From: CAZFLD01 sp964519835 | GTDB lineage: Bacteria > Spirochaetota > Spirochaetia > DSM-27196 > CAZFLD01 | Length of the DNA: 14,535 bases | NCBI GenBank assembly: GCA_964519835.1 | Contig: CAZFLD010000091.1 | Coordinates: forward strand, 1 to 14,535 | Direction of reading: 5' to 3' | In this document: piece by piece, positions 1 to 7,058 of the stretch | How the letters are laid out: every line of letters begins with the position of its first letter | Numbering within the stretch: position 1 is the first letter of the stretch | Notes under the pieces: generated by a model | Databases searched by the model: none | What the model was told of the DNA's origin: nothing | What the model saw: only the letters and a program-made list of their open reading frames with translations | Translations under genes and position numbers: made by a program

Positions 1-2
1 TC

Positions 3-341
3 GGTGCGTACACAACGGACATATACGAGCTCGAGGCTACCAACACCGACGTAACTTTCCCCGGCATGAAGATTTGGGTGGATCAGGACGGGTTGCTGCG
101 CAAGTTCGAAGACTACTCACTCTCCGGCCAGCACATGCGAACAACCGCGATCCCAACCTATCAACGAATCGGCCAAAAGTATGTGCCCATACGTATTGTT
201 ATCGTCGATGAGCTCGCGGGCCGAACCATCAACGGTGAGTTTCGAAACGAGCGTACCATTATTTCGGTCACTCGGCCCTCTTTTGGTCAGGTGCCGGACA
301 TCGTGTTTACTCAGGCCTATCTCGAGCGCGTAAGCAGGTAG
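3..341 (+). CDS. LolA-like outer-membrane lipoprotein-sorting protein, C-terminal part (5' end outside window)
   Basis: The frame is open from the left edge, so only about the last 112 residues are seen; the first ATG (position 66) is internal, not the start. The visible part has the repeating beta-strand pattern of the LolA-like 'outer membrane lipoprotein-sorting protein' family: a strand with KIWVDQDGLLRKFEDY, then YVPIRIVIVDE, and the family-typical ending VPDIVFTQAYLERVSR (close to the D-x-V-F-T-x-x-Y-L-E-R ending I associate with this group). Such proteins are periplasmic half-barrels that bind acyl chains and often sit beside MacB/FtsX exporters or outer-membrane barrels. The next gene starts 6 bp downstream, so the two are probably co-transcribed. 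Family assignment is fairly good; the cargo cannot be read from the sequence. Confidence 0.75.
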   Translation, partial: GAYTTDIYELEATNTDVTFPGMKIWVDQDGLLRKFEDYSLSGQHMRTTAIPTYQRIGQKYVPIRIVIVDELAGRTINGEFRNERTIISVTRPSFGQVPDIVFTQAYLERVSR

Positions 342-347
342 AACGCA

Positions 348-1643
348 ATGAAAAAACTCTTTGTCTCCACTCTTGCTCTGTTGCTGATTGGTGCCGTTGG
401 AGTATTCGGCCAATCAGAGGACTCCGACTTTCCGGACCCGGAAGATCTACTCGGAACGGAAGAGCAGCCGCCCGAGGCTGCGCCCGACGACTCGGGAGAC
501 CCTATCGACGATCTCTTTGACGATCCGGAGACCGGAATCGTAGAAGGGGACCCCGAGGAAGAGGCGGTTGATCCCGGGGAGCTTACTACCAACCCGGAGC
601 CGGTTTTCCGGGGCAGCCTAAGCCTGGACGGCACGGTTGCCTACGGCCTGAACGATTGGCCCGATCCACTGACCGGCGAAAGCCTGGTCGCCGAGCTCGA
701 CGGCGCGCCCTACTTCCGAATGTCGCCGTCCTTCACCTTGGATGTGCGACCGACCTCGTACCAGCGCTTCTACATCTCGCTTGCCACTTCGATAAGCCAG
801 TCCGACTTGAGCTTCGAGACTCCGTCTATAGCGGAGTTGTTTGCCGATTACACTCTGGCCGAGCTCTACTTTTTCCGCGTTGGAAAACAGTCGATCGCCT
901 GGGGTCAGGGTCAGCTTGTGGGCAATCCAGGAAATATCGTAAATCGTGTCCGCTCGGGGATCTCGATTCGCTCCTTTGTGCCGCTTGGTCCAAACGGGTT
1001 GACGTCGGTCATCTACACCACAAACGCCTTTGTTTCCGACGCCGGTGGGCTCGGCCTGAGCGCCCTTGGATTGGCGGCGCTCTTCGACGCCTCCTTGGGC
1101 GAGATCACCTTCGGTACGAGCTTTCACTACCGAGACTCTGAGCCTCTTGTCTGGGGCGCCTATGCCAAGACCGCTCTGCTGGGCATGGATATCGCCGTCG
1201 AGGCGGTCTCTCGCTGGCCAAATGTCTTTGACTTTGATCTGGTGACAAACCCGCCGACCTTCCAGGTTGTCGGTAACCTGTTCTGGGAGACCGGGTCGAA
1301 CCCAAAGCTCTCCATCTTAGGCGAATACTTCTACAACGGAAGCGTCTTTTCGAGCACCGGCGAGCGGCTGGCGGACCGCCACTTGGCGGGCATCGCCCTC
1401 GGCCTCTCGGGCATTCCCCGCTTTAGCTGGGATATTGGTCTCCAGTGGTTTCACGCCTTTCACGACGGCTCCGGCCAGGTCGCCCTGGGAATGGACGGGC
1501 CGCTTGCTCCCGGCCTAACGGCAACACTTGCCTTGCCGGTGACCTACGGTGCCCCCGGCACGTACTACCGGGCCAACAATCCCGAACCGGGCAATCGCGT
1601 TTTGTCGTTGGCCTTTCAGATCAGGATGAGCTTCTCGTTCTAA
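348..1643 (+). CDS. Outer-membrane beta-barrel protein with acidic N-terminal linker
   Basis: The 431-residue product begins with a clear signal peptide (MKKLF, then a hydrophobic stretch, cleavage probably near G21-Q22). Residues about 23-86 form a strongly acidic, Pro-rich, probably disordered linker containing PEDLLG (31-36) and PIDDLF (52-57). From about residue 87 the pattern is alternating amphipathic beta strands typical of a barrel. It includes FFRVGKQSIAWGQGQL (about 175-190), a G-K/R-Q-x-x-W-G-x-G signature seen in several porin-like families, and it ends FQIRMSFSF with the terminal Phe used for BAM-dependent insertion. It follows the LolA-like gene by 6 bp; a weak AGG lies 9 bases before the ATG. 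The substrate is unknown. Proximity to an exporter operon suggests an outer-membrane partner or portal, which is inference. Confidence 0.8.
   Translation: MKKLFVSTLALLLIGAVGVFGQSEDSDFPDPEDLLGTEEQPPEAAPDDSGDPIDDLFDDPETGIVEGDPEEEAVDPGELTTNPEPVFRGSLSLDGTVAYGLNDWPDPLTGESLVAELDGAPYFRMSPSFTLDVRPTSYQRFYISLATSISQSDLSFETPSIAELFADYTLAELYFFRVGKQSIAWGQGQLVGNPGNIVNRVRSGISIRSFVPLGPNGLTSVIYTTNAFVSDAGGLGLSALGLAALFDASLGEITFGTSFHYRDSEPLVWGAYAKTALLGMDIAVEAVSRWPNVFDFDLVTNPPTFQVVGNLFWETGSNPKLSILGEYFYNGSVFSSTGERLADRHLAGIALGLSGIPRFSWDIGLQWFHAFHDGSGQVALGMDGPLAPGLTATLALPVTYGAPGTYYRANNPEPGNRVLSLAFQIRMSFSF
414..605 (+). other. Acidic, Pro-rich linker of the barrel protein
   Basis: Residues about 23-86 of the outer-membrane protein are rich in Asp, Glu and Pro and lack the strand alternation of the barrel. 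The segment follows the signal peptide and would be periplasmic in the mature protein. It holds an I-D-D-L-F core that recurs in a permease encoded further along (see findings). Confidence 0.6.
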
Positions 1644-1651
1644 GCTCTTTT
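1628..1651 (+). terminator. Possible weak intrinsic terminator at the end of the barrel gene
   Basis: GAGCTT (1628-1633) and AAGCTC (1642-1647) form a perfect 6-bp inverted repeat around an 8-base loop, followed directly by TTTT. The stem covers the last codons and stop codon of the + strand gene. Only 10 bp separate this gene from the convergent minus-strand ATPase gene, so a terminator here would have to overlap coding sequence. The stem is short and half AT, so it may be chance. Confidence 0.35.
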
Positions 1652-1653
1652 GC

Positions 1654-2355
1654 TCAGACTGTTTCGGCGGCATCCACGACCAGACCGTCGTGGAGCCGCA
1701 CCACACGGTCTGCAAACTCCATCACCATGGCGTCGTGGGTGGAAAACACAAAGGCCGTTCCGTGGGACTTACTCAGTGTCCGCATCAGCTCGAGGATCCG
1801 GCTCCCCGTGTCCGAGTCCAAGTTGGCCGTGGGCTCATCGGCCAAAACCAATACCGGCTCTTTCACCAGCGCGCGGGCCACGGCCACACGCTGCTGCTGA
1901 CCGCCGGAGAGCCTACCGGGCCTTCGGTGTTCCAGCCCGCCAAGGCCTACCTCGTAAAGAGCTTCCGCGGCGCGACGACGTCGCTCGGGTCGCGAAACAC
2001 CGGTTAGCGCCAGGCTAACGGCGACGTTCTCCAGAGCGGTAAAGACCGGAATCAGGTTGAAGCTCTGAAAGACAAAGCCGATGGTCCGATTGCGAAACTC
2101 GGTCCTGCGGGCGTCCCCAGCCGCACCGACCTGCTCACCGGCAACCATGATTTGGCCCTTATCCGGCCGGTCCAGACAGCCGACCAGGTTGAGGAAGGTG
2201 CTCTTGCCCGAGCCCGAAGGACCGGCAATGGCCACAAACTCACCGGGACCCACGTGAAGATCGACGCCTTTTAGCGCATGGACGGTCTCCTCACCGCTTC
2301 GATAGGACTTCACCACCCCCGTGCAATCGACGACCGCGCGGCCCTTATCCTTCAC
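1654..2355 (-). CDS. ABC transporter ATP-binding protein, LolD/MacB type
   Basis: This 233-residue protein is a complete ABC ATPase. It has Walker A GPSGSGKST (45-53), a Q-loop with Q97 in FVFQSFNLIP, the signature LSGGQQQRVAVARAL (149-163), Walker B VLVLADEP with D173-E174, the D-loop ANLD and the switch His H207 in FSTHD. The length, the FQSFNLIP Q-loop and the neighbouring FtsX-type permeases place it in the LolD/MacB/FtsE subfamily, which powers extraction or transport from the inner membrane rather than sugar import. The start is a GTG lying inside the end of the upstream permease gene (11-bp overlap), preceded by a strong GGAGGG. It is the last gene of the minus-strand operon and ends 10 bp from the convergent barrel gene. 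The cargo is unknown. Confidence 0.93.
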   Translation of the reverse strand: MKDKGRAVVDCTGVVKSYRSGEETVHALKGVDLHVGPGEFVAIAGPSGSGKSTFLNLVGCLDRPDKGQIMVAGEQVGAAGDARRTEFRNRTIGFVFQSFNLIPVFTALENVAVSLALTGVSRPERRRRAAEALYEVGLGGLEHRRPGRLSGGQQQRVAVARALVKEPVLVLADEPTANLDSDTGSRILELMRTLSKSHGTAFVFSTHDAMVMEFADRVVRLHDGLVVDAAETV

Positions 2356-3619
2356 GCAAGCCCTCCACGGGGTCGATGCCCGTCGCCCGGGCGGCCGGCC
2401 GAAGGATTCCGAGGATCGATGCCCCGACTATCGTTAATGCTATCCATGCGAACCACGGCGCCGGGACGTGCCGGGGGATTCGCCCGGCGACCAGAAAGAT
2501 GCTTGTCCAGCCGTCGGCGGGAAGTTGGACGAGGCTGTGGCCGAGCTGAAGTAACAGCAAACCGACGGGGAGCCCGATTGTGAGACACACAAGCGTTGTG
2601 ATTGCCGCCTCTATAGCCAGCGTTAGAATCGTTCGCCCTCTGCCCATGCCGAGGGCGCGTAGCGTCGCAATCTCGCGTGTTCGCTCTTGGGTCACCATTA
2701 GGAAGGTGTTGGAAACGCCTATGACAACAACCAGCAAGAAGAGCGCAACCACGACAAGTGCCACGAGTTGCAGCCCATCGAGGAGGTCGCGGAGCTCTTC
2801 CAGGTTGGAGGTGAGCGGCATAACGGACACCAATAAGTCCGAACCTCCCAGCGTGCGGTTCCGCTCGGCCCGACTTTCGGCGATCGGTACGGTTGTGAAC
2901 TCCCCGGAGAGTCGATCGTGCACCCGCTCGGTCACCGCATTCAGGTGGCCGTAGTTCGGCAGGTGAACGCCGATCTCACCAACGGCGTCGGAAAACCACC
3001 CGATGGATCGGTTTAAGGTCTCCCGGAGCATGTAGGTCGTGTAACCGAAGAAGCTCTCCTCGTCAAAAATCGCTCTGACGACAAGACGGACCGTATTCGC
3101 CTGGTGGGAACGCGTACGGAGAGAGAGGATAAGCTCATCCCCGACCCTAGCGCCGATCGAATCCGCCGTGGCCGTGGAGATAATCACGCCTTCTTTGTCG
3201 CCACTCGCGGGAACCTCGCCGGCCACTACCGCCATTTCCGCAAGGATGTCCCGCTCCGCATCCCAATCGACCCCGATGAGTCGACGTTGCGGCACGTAGG
3301 AACCGCCAAAAAAGAGCGTGGCGTCCAGTCCGTGGTAGACGTTGCGACGCACAATCGTGGCGCCTTCGGGAACCGCCGACTCCACAATGGCAACGGCCTC
3401 GTCGGGATCGGGAAAGAACCACGTGGCCGATCCTAGGTAGGCCGATACACTTATGTGACCCGCGAAGTACCGCGCCGACTTCTCTCGGACCGTCTGCGAC
3501 ATGCCCTCGATCACGCCGATGAGCTGGACAAGGGCGATTACGGCCACGGTGAGCGCCGCGATTATCACACGATAGCGGTCAAGACTGCGGGAGAAGTTCC
3601 GCCAGGCGAGCTCAATCAA
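2345..3619 (-). CDS. ABC transporter permease, FtsX/MacB (LolC/E-like) family
   Basis: The 424-residue protein has the MacB/LolCE layout. One N-terminal membrane segment (about 18-38) is followed by a large extracytoplasmic domain (about 40-280) and a C-terminal FtsX domain with three membrane segments (about 283-307, 330-358, 387-405). The conserved cytoplasmic coupling segment QERTREIATLRALGMGRGRT (311-330) is present. The short C-terminal tail IDPVEGLREG is typical of the family. The start is TTG at 3619, preceded 9 bases away by GGGAG. The next in-frame Met (residue 40) would delete the first membrane segment, so TTG is preferred. It overlaps the preceding permease gene by 8 bp and the ATPase gene by 11 bp. 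It presumably forms a heterodimer with the neighbouring permease. Confidence 0.9.
   Translation of the reverse strand: MIELAWRNFSRSLDRYRVIIAALTVAVIALVQLIGVIEGMSQTVREKSARYFAGHISVSAYLGSATWFFPDPDEAVAIVESAVPEGATIVRRNVYHGLDATLFFGGSYVPQRRLIGVDWDAERDILAEMAVVAGEVPASGDKEGVIISTATADSIGARVGDELILSLRTRSHQANTVRLVVRAIFDEESFFGYTTYMLRETLNRSIGWFSDAVGEIGVHLPNYGHLNAVTERVHDRLSGEFTTVPIAESRAERNRTLGGSDLLVSVMPLTSNLEELRDLLDGLQLVALVVVALFLLVVVIGVSNTFLMVTQERTREIATLRALGMGRGRTILTLAIEAAITTLVCLTIGLPVGLLLLQLGHSLVQLPADGWTSIFLVAGRIPRHVPAPWFAWIALTIVGASILGILRPAARATGIDPVEGLREG
2361..2366 (-). promoter_or_regulatory. Ribosome binding site of the ATPase gene
   Basis: On the minus strand GGAGGG lies 5 bases before the GTG at 2355 and inside the 3' end of the permease gene. 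It is the best Shine-Dalgarno match I found in the operon and supports the GTG start. Confidence 0.7.
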
Positions 3620-5108
3620 TCTGCCTGTCTCCCGCCATTGCTCTTAAAGGCGATACGGAGAGCACCCGGCGTACGGGATAGAGCGCCGAAACAAGCGCAA
3701 GCCCGGCCGCACCCACGACATGAACAATAACAAGATCCGGCGTAACCAGAGCGGCCAGACTCGGACCACCGAAAAGCTGCTGCAGAAGCGGGTTGGACAA
3801 GCCCGGGGCAAGTCCCTCCAGAACGCCCGCCCCAATGACCCCAAGGGCCACACCAAGCAAGGCCGCGGCCGTTACAAAGAGCCCCAGTTCAAGGACCACC
3901 ATTACCGCGACCTGACTCCGCCCGGCGCCCAGCGCCCGGAGCGTGCCTATCTCGCGGCTTCGCTCGAGGACAGCCAAGGCCACGCCGTTGGCGGCCACGG
4001 TGACCGCGGCCAGGACGATAAATATCAAACCGGCATTCATCGCCAACTGTATCAGACCGGCCATGCGCACCACACCACCTACCGCCTGCCGCCAGTCGAG
4101 CAACTCGTACTCGGAGGCCAGGGGACCGATGTCGGCCCGGGGAAGGCCGGTTGCCGTTCTGATCAGGATAAAGCTCCACGCACCTTCAACAGGATCTCGA
4201 AGCGAACGGCCCGACTCATCGGTAAGCGACTGGAAAAGCCCGTCGATGTCGTCAAGAGAGACGCCGGCATCCGGAGTACTGCCTTCGGACCCCTGGTTCG
4301 ACTCCGCGGGGGCCGACTCCGGCGGCGCGGCATCCACGGACGTTCCTCCAAAAAGATCGTCTACGTCCGTGCTTATCAGGTCCTCCGACACTTCGTCGGG
4401 GAGCTCCGCGGTGGCGCTACCGTAGACGTAGCCGTTTAAGGCGCGCACCGTCGGCGCATCGACCAGCACCACCTGCGCCGTGGCTTGGTCGGTGTACGGA
4501 TAGGCAACCGTGCCGGCTAAGGGCACTTCGCGAATGGCAAATGAGCCGGCGTAGGCGGTGCTGAGCAGCACCGGAGCTCCCATCGGCGGCTCGTAGCCGA
4601 GAGTGTCGGCGAGCGACTGATACTGGTCCTCCTGCAGGTAGAGCCCCTTCGAACTTTCCGGACTCGCGGAACCGCGAACCAACTGCACCGACGGGAAGGC
4701 CTCCAGGTAGCTTGCCATGTCTACGCCCAGCAGCAGCCGGTTTGCCGTAACGCCCTCTACCCGCGTTTGGGCCGCGCCGGATACCAGGCCGACCGCATGG
4801 CTAATCTCCGGAGAGCTTTGGAGCTCTTGGATCAACGCAGGGGCGTCAACCAGCGTCGGCGGCACGAGGTAGCCACCGACAAGGAGCTCCTCATGCCCAA
4901 ATATGGTAAAACCGTCGGCGTCCGCCGGTTTTACCACCAGCTCGCCGGAGAAGTTGTCGGCATAGAGCGCGCGGAATCGCTGACCGGAGGCTGCCAAAAC
5001 CGCGTTGGCCACGGTCAGGGCGGCGGCGATTATCACCAGGGCGGCTCCGGTGGCCGCAAGCTTGTGGAAATTCCTTTTTATGTTGAGCAGCGCCAGATGG
5101 AATATCAC
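3612..5108 (-). CDS. ABC transporter permease, FtsX/MacB family, with acidic periplasmic insert
   Basis: This 498-residue paralogue of the neighbouring permease has an N-terminal membrane segment (about 20-41), a large extracytoplasmic domain, and a C-terminal FtsX domain with segments near 351-378, 400-430 and 455-478. The coupling motif LERSREIGTLRALGAGRSQV (381-400) is clear, and the ending VSPLRAMAGD is typical. Residues about 238-300 form a low-complexity acidic, Ser/Pro/Ala-rich insert in the periplasmic domain that contains DVDDLF (248-253) and DDIDGLF (286-292). The gene starts with GTG at 5108, overlapping the stop of the Wzz-like gene as GTGA. This ties translation of the exporter to the polysaccharide genes upstream. 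Partner permease and ATPase follow directly. The substrate is unknown; lipoprotein or (glyco)lipid is plausible from the family. Confidence 0.9.
   Translation of the reverse strand: MIFHLALLNIKRNFHKLAATGAALVIIAAALTVANAVLAASGQRFRALYADNFSGELVVKPADADGFTIFGHEELLVGGYLVPPTLVDAPALIQELQSSPEISHAVGLVSGAAQTRVEGVTANRLLLGVDMASYLEAFPSVQLVRGSASPESSKGLYLQEDQYQSLADTLGYEPPMGAPVLLSTAYAGSFAIREVPLAGTVAYPYTDQATAQVVLVDAPTVRALNGYVYGSATAELPDEVSEDLISTDVDDLFGGTSVDAAPPESAPAESNQGSEGSTPDAGVSLDDIDGLFQSLTDESGRSLRDPVEGAWSFILIRTATGLPRADIGPLASEYELLDWRQAVGGVVRMAGLIQLAMNAGLIFIVLAAVTVAANGVALAVLERSREIGTLRALGAGRSQVAVMVVLELGLFVTAAALLGVALGVIGAGVLEGLAPGLSNPLLQQLFGGPSLAALVTPDLVIVHVVGAAGLALVSALYPVRRVLSVSPLRAMAGDRQID
3629..3633 (-). promoter_or_regulatory. 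Ribosome binding site supporting a TTG start
   Basis: Minus-strand GGGAG lies 9 bases before the TTG at 3619. It supports the rare TTG start of the 424-residue permease, which would otherwise lose its first membrane helix. Confidence 0.5.
4209..4397 (-). other. Low-complexity acidic insert of the permease
   Basis: Codons for residues about 238-300 of the 498-residue permease. The encoded segment is rich in Asp, Glu, Ser, Pro, Ala and Gly, looks disordered, and interrupts the MacB-like periplasmic domain just before the chain returns to the membrane-proximal part. The companion permease has no such insert. Boundaries are approximate. Confidence 0.55.
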
Positions 5109-5938
5109 GTGCCGGGCTTGCTCGCCTTGCCGTCACGCCAGGCGGCGCGCAGTTTTTCCATCTTCTTGGGATCCGCAGACACACGTCGCCGATAGGAGTC
5201 TATCAGGCAGATGACAACCACGATGGAAAGTATGGCGGCAAACAGAGCGGCCGCCGCCAACCGTCTATTGTCGTTTGTCCGCTCTCGAACCAGCGGCTCA
5301 TTGGCACGAATCGGATTAGTGTAGTTGCCGGCAGCGTAGGGCTCCAACACAAGAAGCCGACTCTGCACCTCCGGGGGGACCCCCTCGGGAATGGGCCCTC
5401 CGGCGCGGCCGCCGTACTGCTCGTAGACCCGGTCGATGTAGTCTTGTGCCTGGCTCACCAACAGACGAACGGCTACCCTTTGTGCCTCTTCTGCGAGGGC
5501 GTTTAGCGCGGCTACGGCTATGTCGGGGTCTACACCGGTTACGTTGATGTTGACGACCCTACCATCTTCCGAGATTGCAAAGAGCCCCTCGTCAATAAGC
5601 ATTTCACCAAGTTGGAGCGGGTCCAACTCGGTCTCGTAGCCGGCATTGATAAACAGTTCACCAACGTCCTCGGGATATCGATCCCAGCGAGTCAGGCGGA
5701 ATCGCGGCTCGGACATAAAGTCGTTAATACTCGCGGGAATCGACTGATACCGCGAGCGCAGCCTCACTACCGGCTCCGTGGAGTAGACCGCGTCTATGAC
5801 GTTCGGCGGCAAGGCGACGGCCAAGATGATCGCCCCGGCGGCGGCTACGACCACCGTTATGATCAGTGCAATACGATAGCGAACCACAAACGCCAGTACA
5901 TCTACAAAGGAAACTCGGTTTTCCTCTTGATCGGTCAT
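5105..5938 (-). CDS. Wzz-like polysaccharide chain-length determinant (co-polymerase without kinase domain)
   Basis: The 277-residue product has a short cytoplasmic N-terminus, a membrane helix (about 23-43), a periplasmic domain of about 180 residues, and a second helix (about 226-247) followed by a basic tail DPKKMEKLRAAW. This is the two-helix topology of Wzz/PCP proteins, which set polymer length with Wzy. The periplasmic part contains the expected strand-helix pattern (VVNINVTGVDPDIAVAALNALAEEAQ, about 128-153), resembling the V-x-D-P-x-x-A-x-x-x-x-N segment of the family. No Walker motifs or Tyr-rich tail follow, so it is not a Wzc-type kinase. It starts with ATG overlapping the glycosyltransferase stop (ATGA) and ends overlapping the permease start (GTGA). 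The assignment rests on topology, one motif and context. Confidence 0.78.
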   Translation of the reverse strand: MTDQEENRVSFVDVLAFVVRYRIALIITVVVAAAGAIILAVALPPNVIDAVYSTEPVVRLRSRYQSIPASINDFMSEPRFRLTRWDRYPEDVGELFINAGYETELDPLQLGEMLIDEGLFAISEDGRVVNINVTGVDPDIAVAALNALAEEAQRVAVRLLVSQAQDYIDRVYEQYGGRAGGPIPEGVPPEVQSRLLVLEPYAAGNYTNPIRANEPLVRERTNDNRRLAAAALFAAILSIVVVICLIDSYRRRVSADPKKMEKLRAAWRDGKASKPGT

Positions 5939-7056
5939 ATCTCCCTCCGACGGCAGGCATCGGTCAGCACCGATGCCATGCGCGCCATGTGTACCTCTTT
6001 CGAGAAGGACTCTTCGGCAGTCCTACGATTGCGGAGTCCCACCTCCGCCCGGAATGATCGCGTTTCAGGCGCCGCCAAGCGTTCTATGGCCCCGGCGATC
6101 TCTTGTGGATCGCCACGCTCGAGGGCGAGACCGTTCTCTTGGTCTCGGAAAATATCTCGGATTCCGCCCTGGTAGGTCGTAAGCACTACCTGTCCCGCCC
6201 CGTAGGCCTCGAGTATAGAGATCGGTTGGCCCTCGGGGGGATAGAAGGTCGGCAGGGCAAAAATGTGGCTCTCCGACAGAAGGCGGGCCTTTTCTTCGCC
6301 ATGGACGGTTCCGCGGTACTCGATACCGCCGGGTCGGCAGTAGCGCCTTACAAAGGCCCGCTCGCTCCGGGCATCGTCAAAGCGACCGGCAAAAACCATT
6401 CTGACCCGTGCTTGTGTCTCAGGCGGCAGCAGGTCGTACGATTGCGCAAGCCTCTCGTAGCCCTTGGAGGCAATCATGTTGCTCAGGTAGAGCACCGTCA
6501 GGGTGCCCTCGGCCGACTGCTTCTCGGCTATTGTCTCTTCCGGAACCAGAAACCACGGGTCGCCGTAGTTGGGCACCGATCGGATCTTGTTTTTAGGCGC
6601 AATTCCGGCGAAGTTCCGAGCCAGACTCGGGCTAAGGACAACGGCGGCACAAAACGACTCGCGCCGGTACGCCGCGCGGTTCAAAAGCCGCGCCACGCGG
6701 CTCCGCCGAAACAGGCTTTGTCTAATCCCCCCGCCATGAAGGTGAACGACAAAGCGCCCCGGGTTCCACGCGCCAAGGATCGCCATATCCCGCAGATTGC
6801 CGCCGAGGGATTGGGCCAGGCTCAAATAAAGCAGGTCAAAGCGTCGCCGAAGCCGTCGAACACGCAGCACAATCCGCACGAGGGCCACGAACCGTGCGAT
6901 CGTGAACACACCCATGGCGAACGAGCGCTTGCCTGTGTTCACAACTGACACCGTGAAGTCCGGCCGGGTTTTGAGCTCCTCTAAGAGGCCCAGCGTGGCC
7001 ACGGACTGCCCCGTTACCGGCGGCGGCACCGGACCGACGACCAGGAGTCTGATCAC
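5935..7056 (-). CDS. Glycosyltransferase, GT4 family (GT-B fold)
   Basis: The 373-residue product begins at GTG 7056, giving MIRLLVVGPVPPPVTGQSV, a GT4 N-terminus with the donor-side Gly-rich loop; this start lies 2 bp after the polymerase stop. An open frame continues upstream to 7218, but it would overlap the polymerase gene by about 160 bp and adds an Arg-rich stretch unlike the family, so I rejected it. The C-terminal Rossmann-like half has LYLSNMIASKGYERL (about 189-203), a typical nucleotide-sugar domain entry. PEGQPISILEAYGAG holds the E-x7-E pair (E275, E283). It would transfer a sugar from a nucleotide donor to a lipid-linked acceptor on the cytoplasmic face. Donor and acceptor cannot be told from the sequence. 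Confidence 0.88.
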   Translation of the reverse strand: MIRLLVVGPVPPPVTGQSVATLGLLEELKTRPDFTVSVVNTGKRSFAMGVFTIARFVALVRIVLRVRRLRRRFDLLYLSLAQSLGGNLRDMAILGAWNPGRFVVHLHGGGIRQSLFRRSRVARLLNRAAYRRESFCAAVVLSPSLARNFAGIAPKNKIRSVPNYGDPWFLVPEETIAEKQSAEGTLTVLYLSNMIASKGYERLAQSYDLLPPETQARVRMVFAGRFDDARSERAFVRRYCRPGGIEYRGTVHGEEKARLLSESHIFALPTFYPPEGQPISILEAYGAGQVVLTTYQGGIRDIFRDQENGLALERGDPQEIAGAIERLAAPETRSFRAEVGLRNRRTAEESFSKEVHMARMASVLTDACRRREI

Positions 7057-7058
7057 GG

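Noticed and set aside
618..1127. 169-codon minus-strand frame opposite the barrel gene
   Set aside because: The + strand protein has a signal peptide, barrel pattern and terminal Phe; the antisense product has none of these.
3720..4439. 239-codon open frame on the + strand, opposite the permease
   Set aside because: It is polar, Gly/Arg/Gln-rich, has no recognisable domain, and is fully antisense to a well-supported permease gene; typical of high-GC shadow frames.
1654..5108. Exporter read as a Wzm/Wzt polysaccharide ABC transporter
   Set aside because: The permeases have a single N-terminal helix plus large periplasmic domain and the FtsX coupling motif, and the ATPase lacks a Wzt-type C-terminal domain.
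5105..5938. Wzz-like protein as a Wzc tyrosine autokinase
   Set aside because: The product is only 277 residues and stops shortly after the second helix; there are no Walker A/B motifs or Tyr cluster.
6103..6948. 281-codon open frame on the + strand
   Set aside because: Antisense to the glycosyltransferase gene; composition is basic and featureless with no family motif.
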